Below are positions 22,322 to 30,609 of a DNA stretch of 37,557 nucleotides, piece after piece. Position 1 is the stretch's first letter; each line of letters begins with the position of its first letter. Under the pieces are notes generated by a model. The model did no database searches, was not told the origin of the DNA, and worked only from the letters and a program-made list of their open reading frames with translations. The DNA is from Bacteriovoracia bacterium (GTDB lineage: Bacteria; Bdellovibrionota; Bacteriovoracia; Bacteriovoracales; Bacteriovoracaceae), in contig JAUIBX010000009.1 of NCBI GenBank assembly GCA_030427595.1, positions 1 to 37,557 on the forward strand, read 5' to 3'. A program made the position numbers and the translations under genes.

Positions 22322-24506
22322 AAGCTGCAGATTTTTGACGGTTCCCAAGAAAGGTTTCTAGTTCCTCGACAAGCTCACCACAGAGAACTCTGATTTCATC
22401 GATTGTTTGTTGAGCCTCTTTAGTTTCAGCTGATTTACCCATACGTTCCAGCTTAATAGATAGAGTAAGACCCTTCTTGCAAAAGAGAGAAGCAAAACTT
22501 CCTTTTAGGGAGTGAGCCCGTAGTTCTATCGTTGCCATATCATTGGCCTGAAGGGCTTCATTGAGTACGTTGATGTCCTCTCCATAACGCTCAGAGAATT
22601 GTTGAATGATGGTCTCAATGACAAAGAGGTCATCTGAATAGTTATCCAGTAACTCGTAGGCATCGAAGGTGGAGTATTGCTCTGTAGGCTCTATACGGTG
22701 AACAGGTTGTTCTTCATAGTCTTCTGGCATAACTCTTTCATCATACTCAAGGAGAGCGTCCTTAACTTCAAAAATCTGTTTTGAGTAACGATCAAGAATA
22801 GAAAGGAGGATGTTGTTATTAATTGGCTTCGCCATAAAGTCATCCATGCCTGCCTCAAAACATTTATCTCGATCCTCTTGCAAAACATTTGCTGTTACTG
22901 CGACTATTTTTGGTCTTCTCTCTGCATAGTGTTCAATGATAATTTTCGAAGCAGTTATACCGTCCATCTCCGGCATCTGGAGATCCATAAAGATGAGGTC
23001 GTAATGCTTTTCTTTAGCAAGTTCAACAGCTTCAACCCCATTGACTGCGGTATCTGGGTCGTGGCCATTCTTATTGAGTAGGCTGACAAGAAGACGTCTG
23101 TTTACAGGGTTATCTTCAACGACGAGGACTTTGAGGCGGACAGTTTTGGCGGAGTAAACATCCTGACCAAGGTCGGCCAACTTATTATCGTGTGCCTTAA
23201 CGTGGACCGGCATCACGGTAATAGAAAATTTAAAAATAGAGCCCTGACCAACCTGACTTTCTAGGGTGATACGTCCACCTAGTATTTCTACGAGGTTCTT
23301 GCAGATCACAAGACCAAGACCTGTACCACCATACTTTCTTGAAGTGGTGTCATCAATTTGAGTAAAGGGTTTAAAGAGTTTCTCTCTCTTCGTTTCTGGA
23401 ATACCAATACCGGTATCTTCAATGGAGAAACAGAGAATGTCTTTTCGAGGACCTCTTTCAACTAAAATTTTAACAAAACCTTGGTCTGTAAACTTGATAG
23501 CGTTAGCAACAAGGTTAATAAGAACCTGACGTAGGCGGTTTTCATCCGTCAAAATACCAATGGGGACATCAGAGTCAATACTATAAGAGAGGTCAATATT
23601 TTTTTCACTCGCCATATGTTCAAAGAGCTGAATAGCTTGGTCGAGAGTTTTAATAAGAGAAAAGGGCTTCTTTTGAATTTCTAATTCATTAGTTTCAATT
23701 TTAGAGTAATCGATAACATCAGAGAGAATGATATTAAGGTTTTCAGCTGAGTCTTTAATAATTTGCAGCAGCTCTGTTTGATCTTTATTAAGACGGGAGT
23801 CGAGTAGAAGGTTGGTCATCCCCAAGATACCGTTTAGAGGGGTACGGATTTCGTGAGAAATATTGGCCCAGAAGATATCCTTGGTTTTATTCGCTCTTAG
23901 TGCCTTTTGCTCACTTCTTTTGAGCCTTTCCTGATTTTCAAGACTCGACTTTTCATAGTGCCAAGTGAGGTAGGTCACAAAGACAAAGAGACAGATGAGG
24001 CCAATGCCATTGTGAAGACTTTTTCCATAAGCATCAAGAGGGCTTGGGGGAAAAGTAAATCCACGAGTATGAAGATGAAGAAAACCGATAATAAAAACCA
24101 ACCCAACAAGAGAATAAATAAGACCTTTTCTTGGACCTACAAAGTAGAGACTCATTATGGGAAGGGCCGCAAACCACAGGGCAGGTGTTGTATTGAGGCC
24201 ACCACGCATGTAGGTAATCACGGGAAGCACAAGAAGTGCCCCTGTGGGAAAGAGATAAGCGATGGCCGTAAACTTGCCAACTTTCTTAATGAACCATGGA
24301 ATAGTGGTCAAAAGGATAGTAACGATTAAAACTGACTTGGGGTATTCATCAGTAAGGAAGTAGCGGTTGAGACCACTCAGAAGCATAAGAGTTGAAGCTA
24401 AAAAGCATGAGTTAATAAGAACACGTGCCTTAATCATCTCACCAGGGGTGAGTCCCATATGCTTAGGAATAAAATAGTCCGCGACTTTATCAAAGAGCTT
24501 CTTCAT
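22320..24506 (-). CDS. Hybrid sensor histidine kinase with receiver and Hpt domains
   Basis: About 728 residues from the ATG at 24506 (a GTG one codon upstream is possible; no strong SD for either). Order: about six membrane helices (residues 29-185) with no large periplasmic loop; HisKA with ISHEIRTPLNGILGM and phospho-His219; HATPase with N-box INLVANAIKF, DTGIGI (365-370) and GGTGLGL (394-400); receiver with VEDN, Asp509 in FMDLQMPEMDG and Lys561; C-terminal Hpt with RAHSLKGSF and His666. Every phosphorelay residue is intact, so phosphate can pass His-Asp-His to a separate regulator not in this window. The multi-helix sensor without an exposed domain suggests sensing within the membrane. 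It is convergent with the subtilase gene across a shared terminator. Confidence 0.93.
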   Translation of the reverse strand: MKKLFDKVADYFIPKHMGLTPGEMIKARVLINSCFLASTLMLLSGLNRYFLTDEYPKSVLIVTILLTTIPWFIKKVGKFTAIAYLFPTGALLVLPVITYMRGGLNTTPALWFAALPIMSLYFVGPRKGLIYSLVGLVFIIGFLHLHTRGFTFPPSPLDAYGKSLHNGIGLICLFVFVTYLTWHYEKSSLENQERLKRSEQKALRANKTKDIFWANISHEIRTPLNGILGMTNLLLDSRLNKDQTELLQIIKDSAENLNIILSDVIDYSKIETNELEIQKKPFSLIKTLDQAIQLFEHMASEKNIDLSYSIDSDVPIGILTDENRLRQVLINLVANAIKFTDQGFVKILVERGPRKDILCFSIEDTGIGIPETKREKLFKPFTQIDDTTSRKYGGTGLGLVICKNLVEILGGRITLESQVGQGSIFKFSITVMPVHVKAHDNKLADLGQDVYSAKTVRLKVLVVEDNPVNRRLLVSLLNKNGHDPDTAVNGVEAVELAKEKHYDLIFMDLQMPEMDGITASKIIIEHYAERRPKIVAVTANVLQEDRDKCFEAGMDDFMAKPINNNILLSILDRYSKQIFEVKDALLEYDERVMPEDYEEQPVHRIEPTEQYSTFDAYELLDNYSDDLFVIETIIQQFSERYGEDINVLNEALQANDMATIELRAHSLKGSFASLFCKKGLTLSIKLERMGKSAETKEAQQTIDEIRVLCGELVEELETFLGNRQKSAA

Positions 24507-24576
24507 CACTCTTCTTATCGGAATTTAGAGGGACTGATTGAGAAATAAGAAGGGTTTTCGCAATCTTTTGGCATAA

Positions 24577-24604
24577 AAAAACCACTCAGTTACGAGTGGT
24601 TTTT
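24577..24604 (-). terminator. Bidirectional-type terminator after rpmB
   Basis: ACCACTC 24581-24587 pairs with GAGTGGT 24594-24600 (loop six bases), flanked by an A run on the left and a T run on the right. In the rpmB direction the stem is followed by about six T residues, 36 bases after its stop. Confidence 0.9.
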
Positions 24605-24635
24605 GACTTTTTTACTTAAGTATTTCTTTTAAATA

Positions 24636-24872
24636 TTAAGCTTCAAATAGGTGACGGTACTTTCTTAGAAACTTAGAAAGAGAACCAACTTTATCGAGGG
24701 TTCTAATCGCCTTAGTAGAGAGTCTTAGTTTAATTGTTTGACCAGTTTCTGGGTCATATACTCTCTTCGTTTGAAGGTTAGGCTTTTGAGTCATTTTAGT
24801 TTTATTGTTCGCGTGAGAAACTTTGTTTCCTACGAGTCTTCTTTTGCCAGTTAAATCACATGAGCGGGACAT
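24636..24872 (-). CDS. rpmB: Ribosomal protein L28
   Basis: 78 residues with the L28 signature: MSRSCDLTGKRRLVGNKVSHANNKTKM, QKPNLQTKRVYDPETGQTIKLRLSTKAIRTLDKVG. A component of the 50S subunit. AAGGA precedes the ATG by about eight bases. It has its own promoter and terminator. rpmG, its usual neighbour, is 9 kb away. Confidence 0.96.
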   Translation of the reverse strand: MSRSCDLTGKRRLVGNKVSHANNKTKMTQKPNLQTKRVYDPETGQTIKLRLSTKAIRTLDKVGSLSKFLRKYRHLFEA

Positions 24873-24917
24873 AGCTTGATCCTTATTTCTCTAAAATTCC
24901 AAAACTTATGAAGGCGT

Positions 24918-24946
24918 AATATAAAACGCACGGGATTAAAGTGCAA
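24918..24946 (-). promoter_or_regulatory. Promoter candidate for rpmB
   Basis: In the gene's sense, TTGCAC (24941-24946) and TATATT (24918-24923) are exactly 17 bases apart, about 45 bases upstream of the rpmB start. Confidence 0.5.
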
Positions 24947-24978
24947 GTAGGGAGTGCTCCCACTCTAAAAAAAGTGCC

Positions 24979-25497
24979 TTATTTGGCAAGCGTCTCAAGG
25001 CCTATGGTTACCCAGATAACCAAAACCAAGCGATTTCCATAGCTTACACGAGTCGTTCTATGATCCCAGCCATATTTTCCTGTGGGAAAGAGCCAAAATT
25101 GACCCCAAGGTAGAGTGGACAGACACTTGATGTCTTGTGGGTACTGCTTTGTGCGCAGCAAAAGATCTCCACCCTGAATTGTTTCAGGTTCACGATTGAG
25201 GCTCAGGGATAAGGCGAAGTCTCTCGAGCCGTCATCATGCCAAATCCCCTCTTCTTCTAGATCTTGGGGTCCTTGGCGGAGGGCAAGCATCATTTCATGG
25301 CTGAACTGTCCCTGAGAAGACAGTTCTAAAACGAGGGATTTCAATAAGCTATGAAGCCAGTGACCATCATTTAGGGCAGCTAAACACTCTTGATAGAGTT
25401 CTTCCCAAGCGCAATTTGATACCAATTTTTGCCAGCTTGAGGGCAATTCTAAATTTCTTTTGTCAAAACCGCATAGGCCTAGCTCTTCGAGGGTCAT
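24979..25497 (-). CDS. 2-oxoglutarate/Fe(II)-dependent oxygenase-like protein
   Basis: 172 residues, no signal peptide. The double-stranded beta-helix motif set is visible: GIWHDDGSRDFALSLSLN gives the HxD iron ligands His87 and Asp89; IQGGDLLLR follows; FPTGKYGWDHRTTRV supplies the distal ligand His146; NRLVLVIWV gives Arg156, which binds 2-oxoglutarate. Spacing matches prolyl-4-hydroxylase-like enzymes. The substrate is unknown. It lies upstream of rpmB on the same strand (106-base gap containing the rpmB promoter), so modification of a ribosomal protein is a conceivable role, by analogy with known ribosomal oxygenases. The ATG has no clear SD. Confidence 0.75.
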   Translation of the reverse strand: MTLEELGLCGFDKRNLELPSSWQKLVSNCAWEELYQECLAALNDGHWLHSLLKSLVLELSSQGQFSHEMMLALRQGPQDLEEEGIWHDDGSRDFALSLSLNREPETIQGGDLLLRTKQYPQDIKCLSTLPWGQFWLFPTGKYGWDHRTTRVSYGNRLVLVIWVTIGLETLAK

Positions 25498-25555
25498 CTC
25501 GAATTTATAATGGATAAAAGTAAGAAGTTCTACAGTGAATGTAGAGGGTGAAGAA

Positions 25556-26428
25556 ATGAAAATAGCGAAACCTAATAGAAAGTGCCTGTTTATCGTTGCT
25601 CTCCTTAGTGCTCCTTTTTGGGGTGAGCTTTACAAAGGAGTTAAGCAAGAAGGTCTTAAGTTAGAGGCCTCTCTTTTTTCTTCGCAAGAAAATGAGGAAG
25701 AGAGAGTAAAAAGCTTACGAGAGAAATTAATTGCTGATGCCATCGATCGCAACCGTGATCTTTGTCAGAAGCAAACATTACTCCTTAAGGAAATCCAAGG
25801 AGATATCTACAAGAAAAAATATTCTGAAGAAGAAGTTAAGGGCCAATCTCTAAAGGTCCTCGCTTTTTCTCATCAAATGACAGATGAGCTTTCTCTCTAC
25901 AATTTAAAAAATAAGGATAAGCTGCTCCTAGATGGTCATATTGATCCGAAATTTCTTTTAAAACTAGAAAAGGTTCAAAGTCCATGTGTGCATAGACCCC
26001 AATTACTAGAGAGAATCGTTTCTGTCCTGAGTAAGAATATCGACCGCAAGCAAGATAGTAAGAATTGGATGGTCTACCGAACCACAGAGTTTTCAATGAA
26101 GGTCGTAAAAAGTCTCGATTCTTTTGAAGCGCTTCAGGCGAGCTTAAATCTTTTAGAGGCCTTGGGGCGTAACGGCCATTTAAAGCGTCAGGATGTGCAA
26201 AAGGTTCAACAATTCAAAAGAAAGGTAGGCCAACTCAATAATGAGTTTCAAAGAGATATCTCTCAATACCAAGGGGGAGAAAATGGTCTCAAAAGGACGC
26301 TTCGTCATTGGGAGAATAAGAAAGTTCTCACTCGTCTTGAGCTAAGAAATTATCTTTCAGATATTTCACGTCGTTACCCTGCTCAAGAGAAAAGGTTTGG
26401 TGAAATAACTTTACCTGAAATTATTTAA
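25556..26428 (+). CDS. Uncharacterised membrane-anchored or secreted helical protein (paralogue 1)
   Basis: 290 residues from the ATG at 25556 (GAGGGTG upstream; a GTG at 25535 is possible). A basic N-terminus and one short hydrophobic stretch (about 11-22) suggest a signal anchor or signal peptide. The rest is charged and helical. Cys70 and Cys144 could form a disulfide in the periplasm. The segment from Cys144 to FEALQASLNLLEALGRNGHLKRQDV aligns by eye with the next gene's Cys182 to YEALFLGAGLLRNMNSHGILSQSEA, with nearly equal spacing, so the two look like tandem paralogues. I do not recognise the family and assign no function. Confidence 0.65.
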   Translation: MKIAKPNRKCLFIVALLSAPFWGELYKGVKQEGLKLEASLFSSQENEEERVKSLREKLIADAIDRNRDLCQKQTLLLKEIQGDIYKKKYSEEEVKGQSLKVLAFSHQMTDELSLYNLKNKDKLLLDGHIDPKFLLKLEKVQSPCVHRPQLLERIVSVLSKNIDRKQDSKNWMVYRTTEFSMKVVKSLDSFEALQASLNLLEALGRNGHLKRQDVQKVQQFKRKVGQLNNEFQRDISQYQGGENGLKRTLRHWENKKVLTRLELRNYLSDISRRYPAQEKRFGEITLPEII

Positions 26429-26445
26429 GGGCCTAAAATGAACTT

Positions 26446-27399
26446 ATGCGTTTGCGCCAAATCCTTTTATTAGCCTCTGCTATACTCTTTGTTATTTCAG
26501 CAGGGTTGTATTTCTTTGCCCCTGATTTGAAAGAAGACTTAATGGAGGCCAAGCGCACTAAGGTCATCTACAAAAAGCTTAAGACTCTTGAAGGTCGGGA
26601 AGAGGCCATCAGAGAAAATCGCAGAAATATCCCACCCAAAAAGTTATTCAACTACGATTCCAAGAAGACTATGGGTAGTGAACCTAAGGTTGTAATTGTT
26701 AAGGCCCTTAAAGCGGTCAGGACACGCTTGGTGAAAGATTGTGATGACGTTCTTGAGCGTCTTAATGAGTATCCTGATCTGATCGATTATCAAAGCTCCC
26801 TCTATCAAAATAGAGGAAAAGTGGAAGACTTCCTAAATCATTCTCTGGGTAATGCCTTTGATATTATTCGATTATTGAAACCAAGTCTTGGCACCTTAAA
26901 AGAGCAGATCATGCAAATGGATCGAGGTAGCCTTAAACTACAAGAATTTGAAAAAATCTCAAATGAGTATGATTCTCTCATTGCTTCTTGCGGTGTTAAT
27001 GATGGCCTTGGCCCCTTGGTTTTAACTCTAACTGAGGTCATAAAGGAGATAAATCCTGCCTATACCCCATTTCTGGTTAAGGCCTCCACAAATATGGCGA
27101 CGGCCTACTTCGAAATAGAAACCTATGAAGCCCTTTTCCTAGGAGCTGGTCTTTTAAGGAATATGAACTCACATGGTATTCTCTCTCAAAGTGAAGCCTA
27201 TGACCTTGAAGTCTTGTCGGGGCGATTACGTAATACCTATGACAATTTTAAGTTTGAATGGAAGAAGGCCAAGACCATTGAAGAAAAGCAAGATGTGTTA
27301 GTCTACTTTAATGAAGAAGCGATTGTCCTGGCAGAACTCTTTAAAGAATTTACCTATAAAATTCAAACTGGCTACAGCGCTTATTCCATACAAAGGTAA
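26446..27399 (+). CDS. Uncharacterised membrane-anchored helical protein (paralogue 2)
   Basis: 317 residues. A clear hydrophobic N-terminal helix (about 5-25, QILLLASAILFVISAGLYFF) suggests an uncleaved inner-membrane anchor with the rest in the periplasm. The remainder is helical, with exactly two cysteines, Cys99 and Cys182, that correspond to the pair in the preceding protein. It starts 17 bases after that gene, without an obvious SD, so it is probably cotranscribed and may depend on the upstream gene for translation. No family recognised. Its 3' end overlaps the convergent radical SAM gene by 19 bases. Confidence 0.65.
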   Translation: MRLRQILLLASAILFVISAGLYFFAPDLKEDLMEAKRTKVIYKKLKTLEGREEAIRENRRNIPPKKLFNYDSKKTMGSEPKVVIVKALKAVRTRLVKDCDDVLERLNEYPDLIDYQSSLYQNRGKVEDFLNHSLGNAFDIIRLLKPSLGTLKEQIMQMDRGSLKLQEFEKISNEYDSLIASCGVNDGLGPLVLTLTEVIKEINPAYTPFLVKASTNMATAYFEIETYEALFLGAGLLRNMNSHGILSQSEAYDLEVLSGRLRNTYDNFKFEWKKAKTIEEKQDVLVYFNEEAIVLAELFKEFTYKIQTGYSAYSIQR

Positions 27400-28391
27400 A
27401 CTTGCTCTTTTGTAAGTCCCACCTGAAAAGCCAAATCTTTGATTTTTCCCAATATCCATAAACGAAATGGACGAGGATAGCGAACCTTACCATCAAAGCT
27501 AGAGCTAAACTCAGCCGCTAGAAGCTCTGATTGAGGGTAGTTCTTTTTCACTTGATGAAAGACCTGTGACGTGAAACGCACGACTCCCATTGAGACATAT
27601 TCAATTTTGGGGAGGTCAAGTTCACTCTTAAGAGTTTGAAAAAGCTCACTGTAAGTCTTTATAAAGTTATCCTCATGGATAATGGGATCAAGGTGAATGG
27701 CAACTGGGTGACCAGCCTCTTGTAGGGATCTTATAACCTTAACGCGATGTGACAGGGCCGGGGTTTTCAGGTCTGTTGCTCTAATCCGTTTTTCAGGAGA
27801 GAGAGAAAAACTTGTAATAATATTAGGGAGAGGTTTTTGCTCTAACAAACCTTTGATATTGGCCGACTTTGTTCTGAGCTCTAACATTGCCCTTGGCTCT
27901 TTTGAAAAGAGATCAAAGTAAAAAGGGATTTCTCCAGAGAGGTGACTGAGGGCCAGAGAGTCGCTGAATTCCCCCGCGTGAAACCAAATACGCTTACTTG
28001 GGTCTTTGTTGAGAGACTCTTTCCAAGTCCTCTCAATCTCCTCACCGATTTCTTGGTGATTGAGAAAGAGAACAATATCGGGAGAGTTAAAGTAGCCTTG
28101 AAGGTAGCAGTACTCACATTCATAAATGCAGTTATAGGCATGAATGAAGTAGTAGTGGGGTTCTCCTGCTAGGCCATAGGCATCCGGCGCTTCTTTTAGG
28201 AGAGTACCTTTCTTCTTGCCAAGGAAGAGCTGGAGATTATCTCTTTTTTGCAGATAAGGCTTTTTGACCCGGCCAAAGACATCTTCAATAGCATCAATCT
28301 CTGTAATTGGAACTTGTGAGAAACGCTCGCGAATATTTTGAAACTGTGGGTAAGAAGTCGAATCTTTTTCGACAAAGATGCGGCTAAACAT
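27381..28391 (-). CDS. Spore photoproduct lyase-like radical SAM protein
   Basis: 336 residues from the ATG at 28391, five bases after GAGGG; an adjacent ATG at 28394 is possible. The radical SAM cluster motif is CxxxCxxC: Cys88, Cys92 and Cys95 in YNCIYECEYCYLQGY, the spacing and context seen in spore photoproduct lyase (SplB). Other SplB-like segments are IWFHAGEFSDSLAL, MLELRTKSANIKGLL, SFSLSPEKR, VAIHLDPIIH and FRLWILGKIK. SplB repairs spore photoproduct in DNA, but homologues occur in non-sporulating bacteria, where the substrate is less clear. The gene overlaps the upstream nucleosidase-like gene by eight bases, so the two are coupled. Confidence 0.82.
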   Translation of the reverse strand: MFSRIFVEKDSTSYPQFQNIRERFSQVPITEIDAIEDVFGRVKKPYLQKRDNLQLFLGKKKGTLLKEAPDAYGLAGEPHYYFIHAYNCIYECEYCYLQGYFNSPDIVLFLNHQEIGEEIERTWKESLNKDPSKRIWFHAGEFSDSLALSHLSGEIPFYFDLFSKEPRAMLELRTKSANIKGLLEQKPLPNIITSFSLSPEKRIRATDLKTPALSHRVKVIRSLQEAGHPVAIHLDPIIHEDNFIKTYSELFQTLKSELDLPKIEYVSMGVVRFTSQVFHQVKKNYPQSELLAAEFSSSFDGKVRYPRPFRLWILGKIKDLAFQVGLTKEQVYLCME

Positions 28392-29526
28392 CATTGCCCT
28401 CTTTAATGATCTCTTCTCCGCGCATGAGGGTTCTAAACTTATTAAAGTCAAAGTTCTCTAGAGCGGTAATGATTTTGTTTATCTGAGTTTCTTTTTCAAG
28501 AGCGGTGCTTAAATGAAGAACCTCGCTTTCATGACCCTGATCAAAGCGCACAGAGACACCGGCCTGTTGCATATCAGCTGTCACCTCATTGAGGGCCTCT
28601 TTTAACTTCCCTTCTAGTGGATTGAGAAGATTGGTTAAACTTTCGAGAAATAACTTTGTTTTATCTTTTGGTCTTAAATCCTTTTCAATCAACTCATTAA
28701 AGTGGGTCTCCTCAAGAATATTTTCCTTACTCTTTCCCTTAAGGTTTAAAGCTTTGAGAAGTTGCCTTAGCCGTCTTTCTTGAGAGACCGTAATGTGGAG
28801 GTGGCTTAACTCTGGCCATAACTCATCATTTGTATCAGAACCTTTAAGTGAGGTTTGTTTTTGAAGAAAGGCACGCAAGAGCAGGTCACTCCAACGGTCG
28901 GTCTCTTCTTTCACCCGAGCACAAATATCTCCATCGGCGAAGTCACTCACAACTTTTAAACTTGAAAAGGCGCACTTGAGTTGAGCGCACACAAATCCTG
29001 TCGCCCAAAGCTCCCGGTCAACGAGGGGGGCAAAGTGACTAAAGTGTTCCGCTTGTTTGGCATCAAGAATCCGAGCATTAGTCGAAACGATATCTGCAAT
29101 AGGGAAGTTATCCTCCTCTTCTATTGAGGGGGTGCAAGTGAAACTCTTAAACTCCATTTCAGAAACCTCGAGTCCCTTTTGACCGTAGCAAGTAGCGATA
29201 CGAAGAATTTGCTCTTTTTCTAGTTTAAGTGGGTGGGCCTCAAGTCCAGCGCAGACGCCAAGGTTGATGACTTGAAGGTCACGGTCTGGGAAGCGTTCCC
29301 TAAGTAGGACAATGGCCGCAGTTAACTTTACAAGGACCTGGTCGCGTCCTTCTCCCGTGATGAGGAGGCTCATCATCTCATTTTGAGGGCCAGTGAGTTG
29401 GTATAGGTCGCCTTCACTATTGAGGGGCTTTGACTGGAATTCATGAAGAAATGCCTTGGCCTCGCCTCGGTGAGCGAAACTTAAAAGAGTATGGTGCTTA
29501 CTTTGGTTGGCCTCTGTCATAGACAT
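28384..29526 (-). CDS. Nucleoside phosphorylase/MTAN-like protein with C-terminal helical extension
   Basis: 380 residues; ATG with AGAGGA seven bases upstream. The first about 220 residues resemble the MTA/SAH nucleosidase (MTAN) and futalosine hydrolase family: SFAHRGEAKAFL with Glu22 where MTAN has its N-terminal catalytic Glu, VINLGVCAGL (87-96), VDRELWATGFVC with Glu172 at the nucleoside-binding position, and KVVSDFADGD with Asp195 at the catalytic Asp. The match is distant but the key acids are present. The C-terminal 160 residues are helical, highly charged and unassigned. MTAN-type enzymes cleave adenine from methylthioadenosine, S-adenosylhomocysteine or 5'-deoxyadenosine. The last is a radical SAM by-product, which gives the overlap with the SplB-like gene a functional sense. 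Confidence 0.65.
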   Translation of the reverse strand: MSMTEANQSKHHTLLSFAHRGEAKAFLHEFQSKPLNSEGDLYQLTGPQNEMMSLLITGEGRDQVLVKLTAAIVLLRERFPDRDLQVINLGVCAGLEAHPLKLEKEQILRIATCYGQKGLEVSEMEFKSFTCTPSIEEEDNFPIADIVSTNARILDAKQAEHFSHFAPLVDRELWATGFVCAQLKCAFSSLKVVSDFADGDICARVKEETDRWSDLLLRAFLQKQTSLKGSDTNDELWPELSHLHITVSQERRLRQLLKALNLKGKSKENILEETHFNELIEKDLRPKDKTKLFLESLTNLLNPLEGKLKEALNEVTADMQQAGVSVRFDQGHESEVLHLSTALEKETQINKIITALENFDFNKFRTLMRGEEIIKEGNDV

Positions 29527-29583
29527 TGGGCGGTCCTCTCTAGCAGTCTAAGTTAAGAGTCGAGACCTTGGCCTCACTCCGTC

Positions 29584-29612
29584 TTGATTGAGTGCGTAAA
29601 TCACCTTATAGT
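29584..29612 (+). promoter_or_regulatory. Promoter candidate for the aldo/keto reductase gene
   Basis: TTGATT (29584-29589) and TATAGT (29607-29612), 17 bases apart, four and five matches of six to the sigma-70 consensus, 50 bases before the start. Confidence 0.55.
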
Positions 29613-29661
29613 AGCGCCCTAGGTTTCCGTCAACTTTGGCCTTGCCATACTAGGGATATTT

Positions 29662-30609
29662 ATGACACATTTGCTAAATGAGTGGAGTTCGTTACCTTTT
29701 GCCTTTGGGGGAGCTGCTGTTAGTGGGGAAGGTGGAGGTTACGGTTTCGGTAAAGTTTCTGATCCTCAAGGTTTATTAGATCGAGCTCTCGATCTGGGGA
29801 TCACTCTCTATGACACTGCTCCGATTTATGGTTTTGGCCAAAGTGAAGTTGAGTTTTCCCAGTTTTTTAAAAGGCATAAGGCAAAGAGAGAAAAGTTGCG
29901 AGTTGTATCCAAGTCTGGTGTGCACTGGCATAGCAGCAAGAGGGTCGATATGACTAATGATCCCAAGGTGACAAGCAAGATGCTTGAAGAGTCTCTTAAA
30001 CGCCTCAAGACAGAATACATCGATCTCTATATGATTCACTGGCCTGATGCCAATGTGGATATTCGTTATCCTCTAGAAGTTCTGGCCAAGGCCAAAGAGC
30101 AAGGGAAGATTTTAGAGGTTGGCCTTTGTAATACCCATATTGATGACCTCAAAGCCGCAGGGGAAGTTGTTCCAGTTAAAGTAGTTCAGTCACAGCACAA
30201 TATCTATGATCAACCACCACAGGACGTGATTGATTATATTTTAGAGAAGAACCTTTCTTTCATGGCATGGGGTCCCTTTGATAAAGGTATTCTTACTGGA
30301 CGAGTGACCAAAAAAAGGGAACAGGCCAAGGACTATGATGAAGAAGACTGTCGTAAGAGTGCCCCTTGGTGGAATCAAAAGGATATTATTTCTAAGTGTG
30401 AAAAGCTTGGTTTCTATTGTGAGTTTGCAAAAGAAAAGGAACTTGAGCTTCCTGAGCTCGCCCTTTCCTATGTCTTAAGTCCAAACTGGTCACACGTCGC
30501 GCTCTTAGGGGCAAAGACAATTGCTGACCTAGAAAAAGCTGTGCATTCAAGGTTGGTAACTCTAAGTTCTGATGAAAGAGAAGAGATTCAAAAGCAGTGC
30601 CGACCGTAA
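29662..30609 (+). CDS. Aldo/keto reductase
   Basis: 315 residues, cytoplasmic NAD(P)H-dependent oxidoreductase of TIM-barrel fold. The catalytic tetrad is visible: Asp51 and Tyr56 in TLYDTAPIYGFGQSE, Lys84 in VVSKSG, His126 in DLYMIHWPD. Later family segments include EVGLCNTHIDDL, VVQSQHNIYD, FMAWGPFDKGILTG and ALSYVLSPNWSHVALLGAK, the cofactor-binding end. It belongs to the broad YghZ/general-stress group of AKRs; the substrate cannot be read. AGGGA at 29652-29656 fits the ATG. The glycosyltransferase gene overlaps its 3' end by 13 bases, so the two are cotranscribed. Confidence 0.92.
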   Translation: MTHLLNEWSSLPFAFGGAAVSGEGGGYGFGKVSDPQGLLDRALDLGITLYDTAPIYGFGQSEVEFSQFFKRHKAKREKLRVVSKSGVHWHSSKRVDMTNDPKVTSKMLEESLKRLKTEYIDLYMIHWPDANVDIRYPLEVLAKAKEQGKILEVGLCNTHIDDLKAAGEVVPVKVVQSQHNIYDQPPQDVIDYILEKNLSFMAWGPFDKGILTGRVTKKREQAKDYDEEDCRKSAPWWNQKDIISKCEKLGFYCEFAKEKELELPELALSYVLSPNWSHVALLGAKTIADLEKAVHSRLVTLSSDEREEIQKQCRP

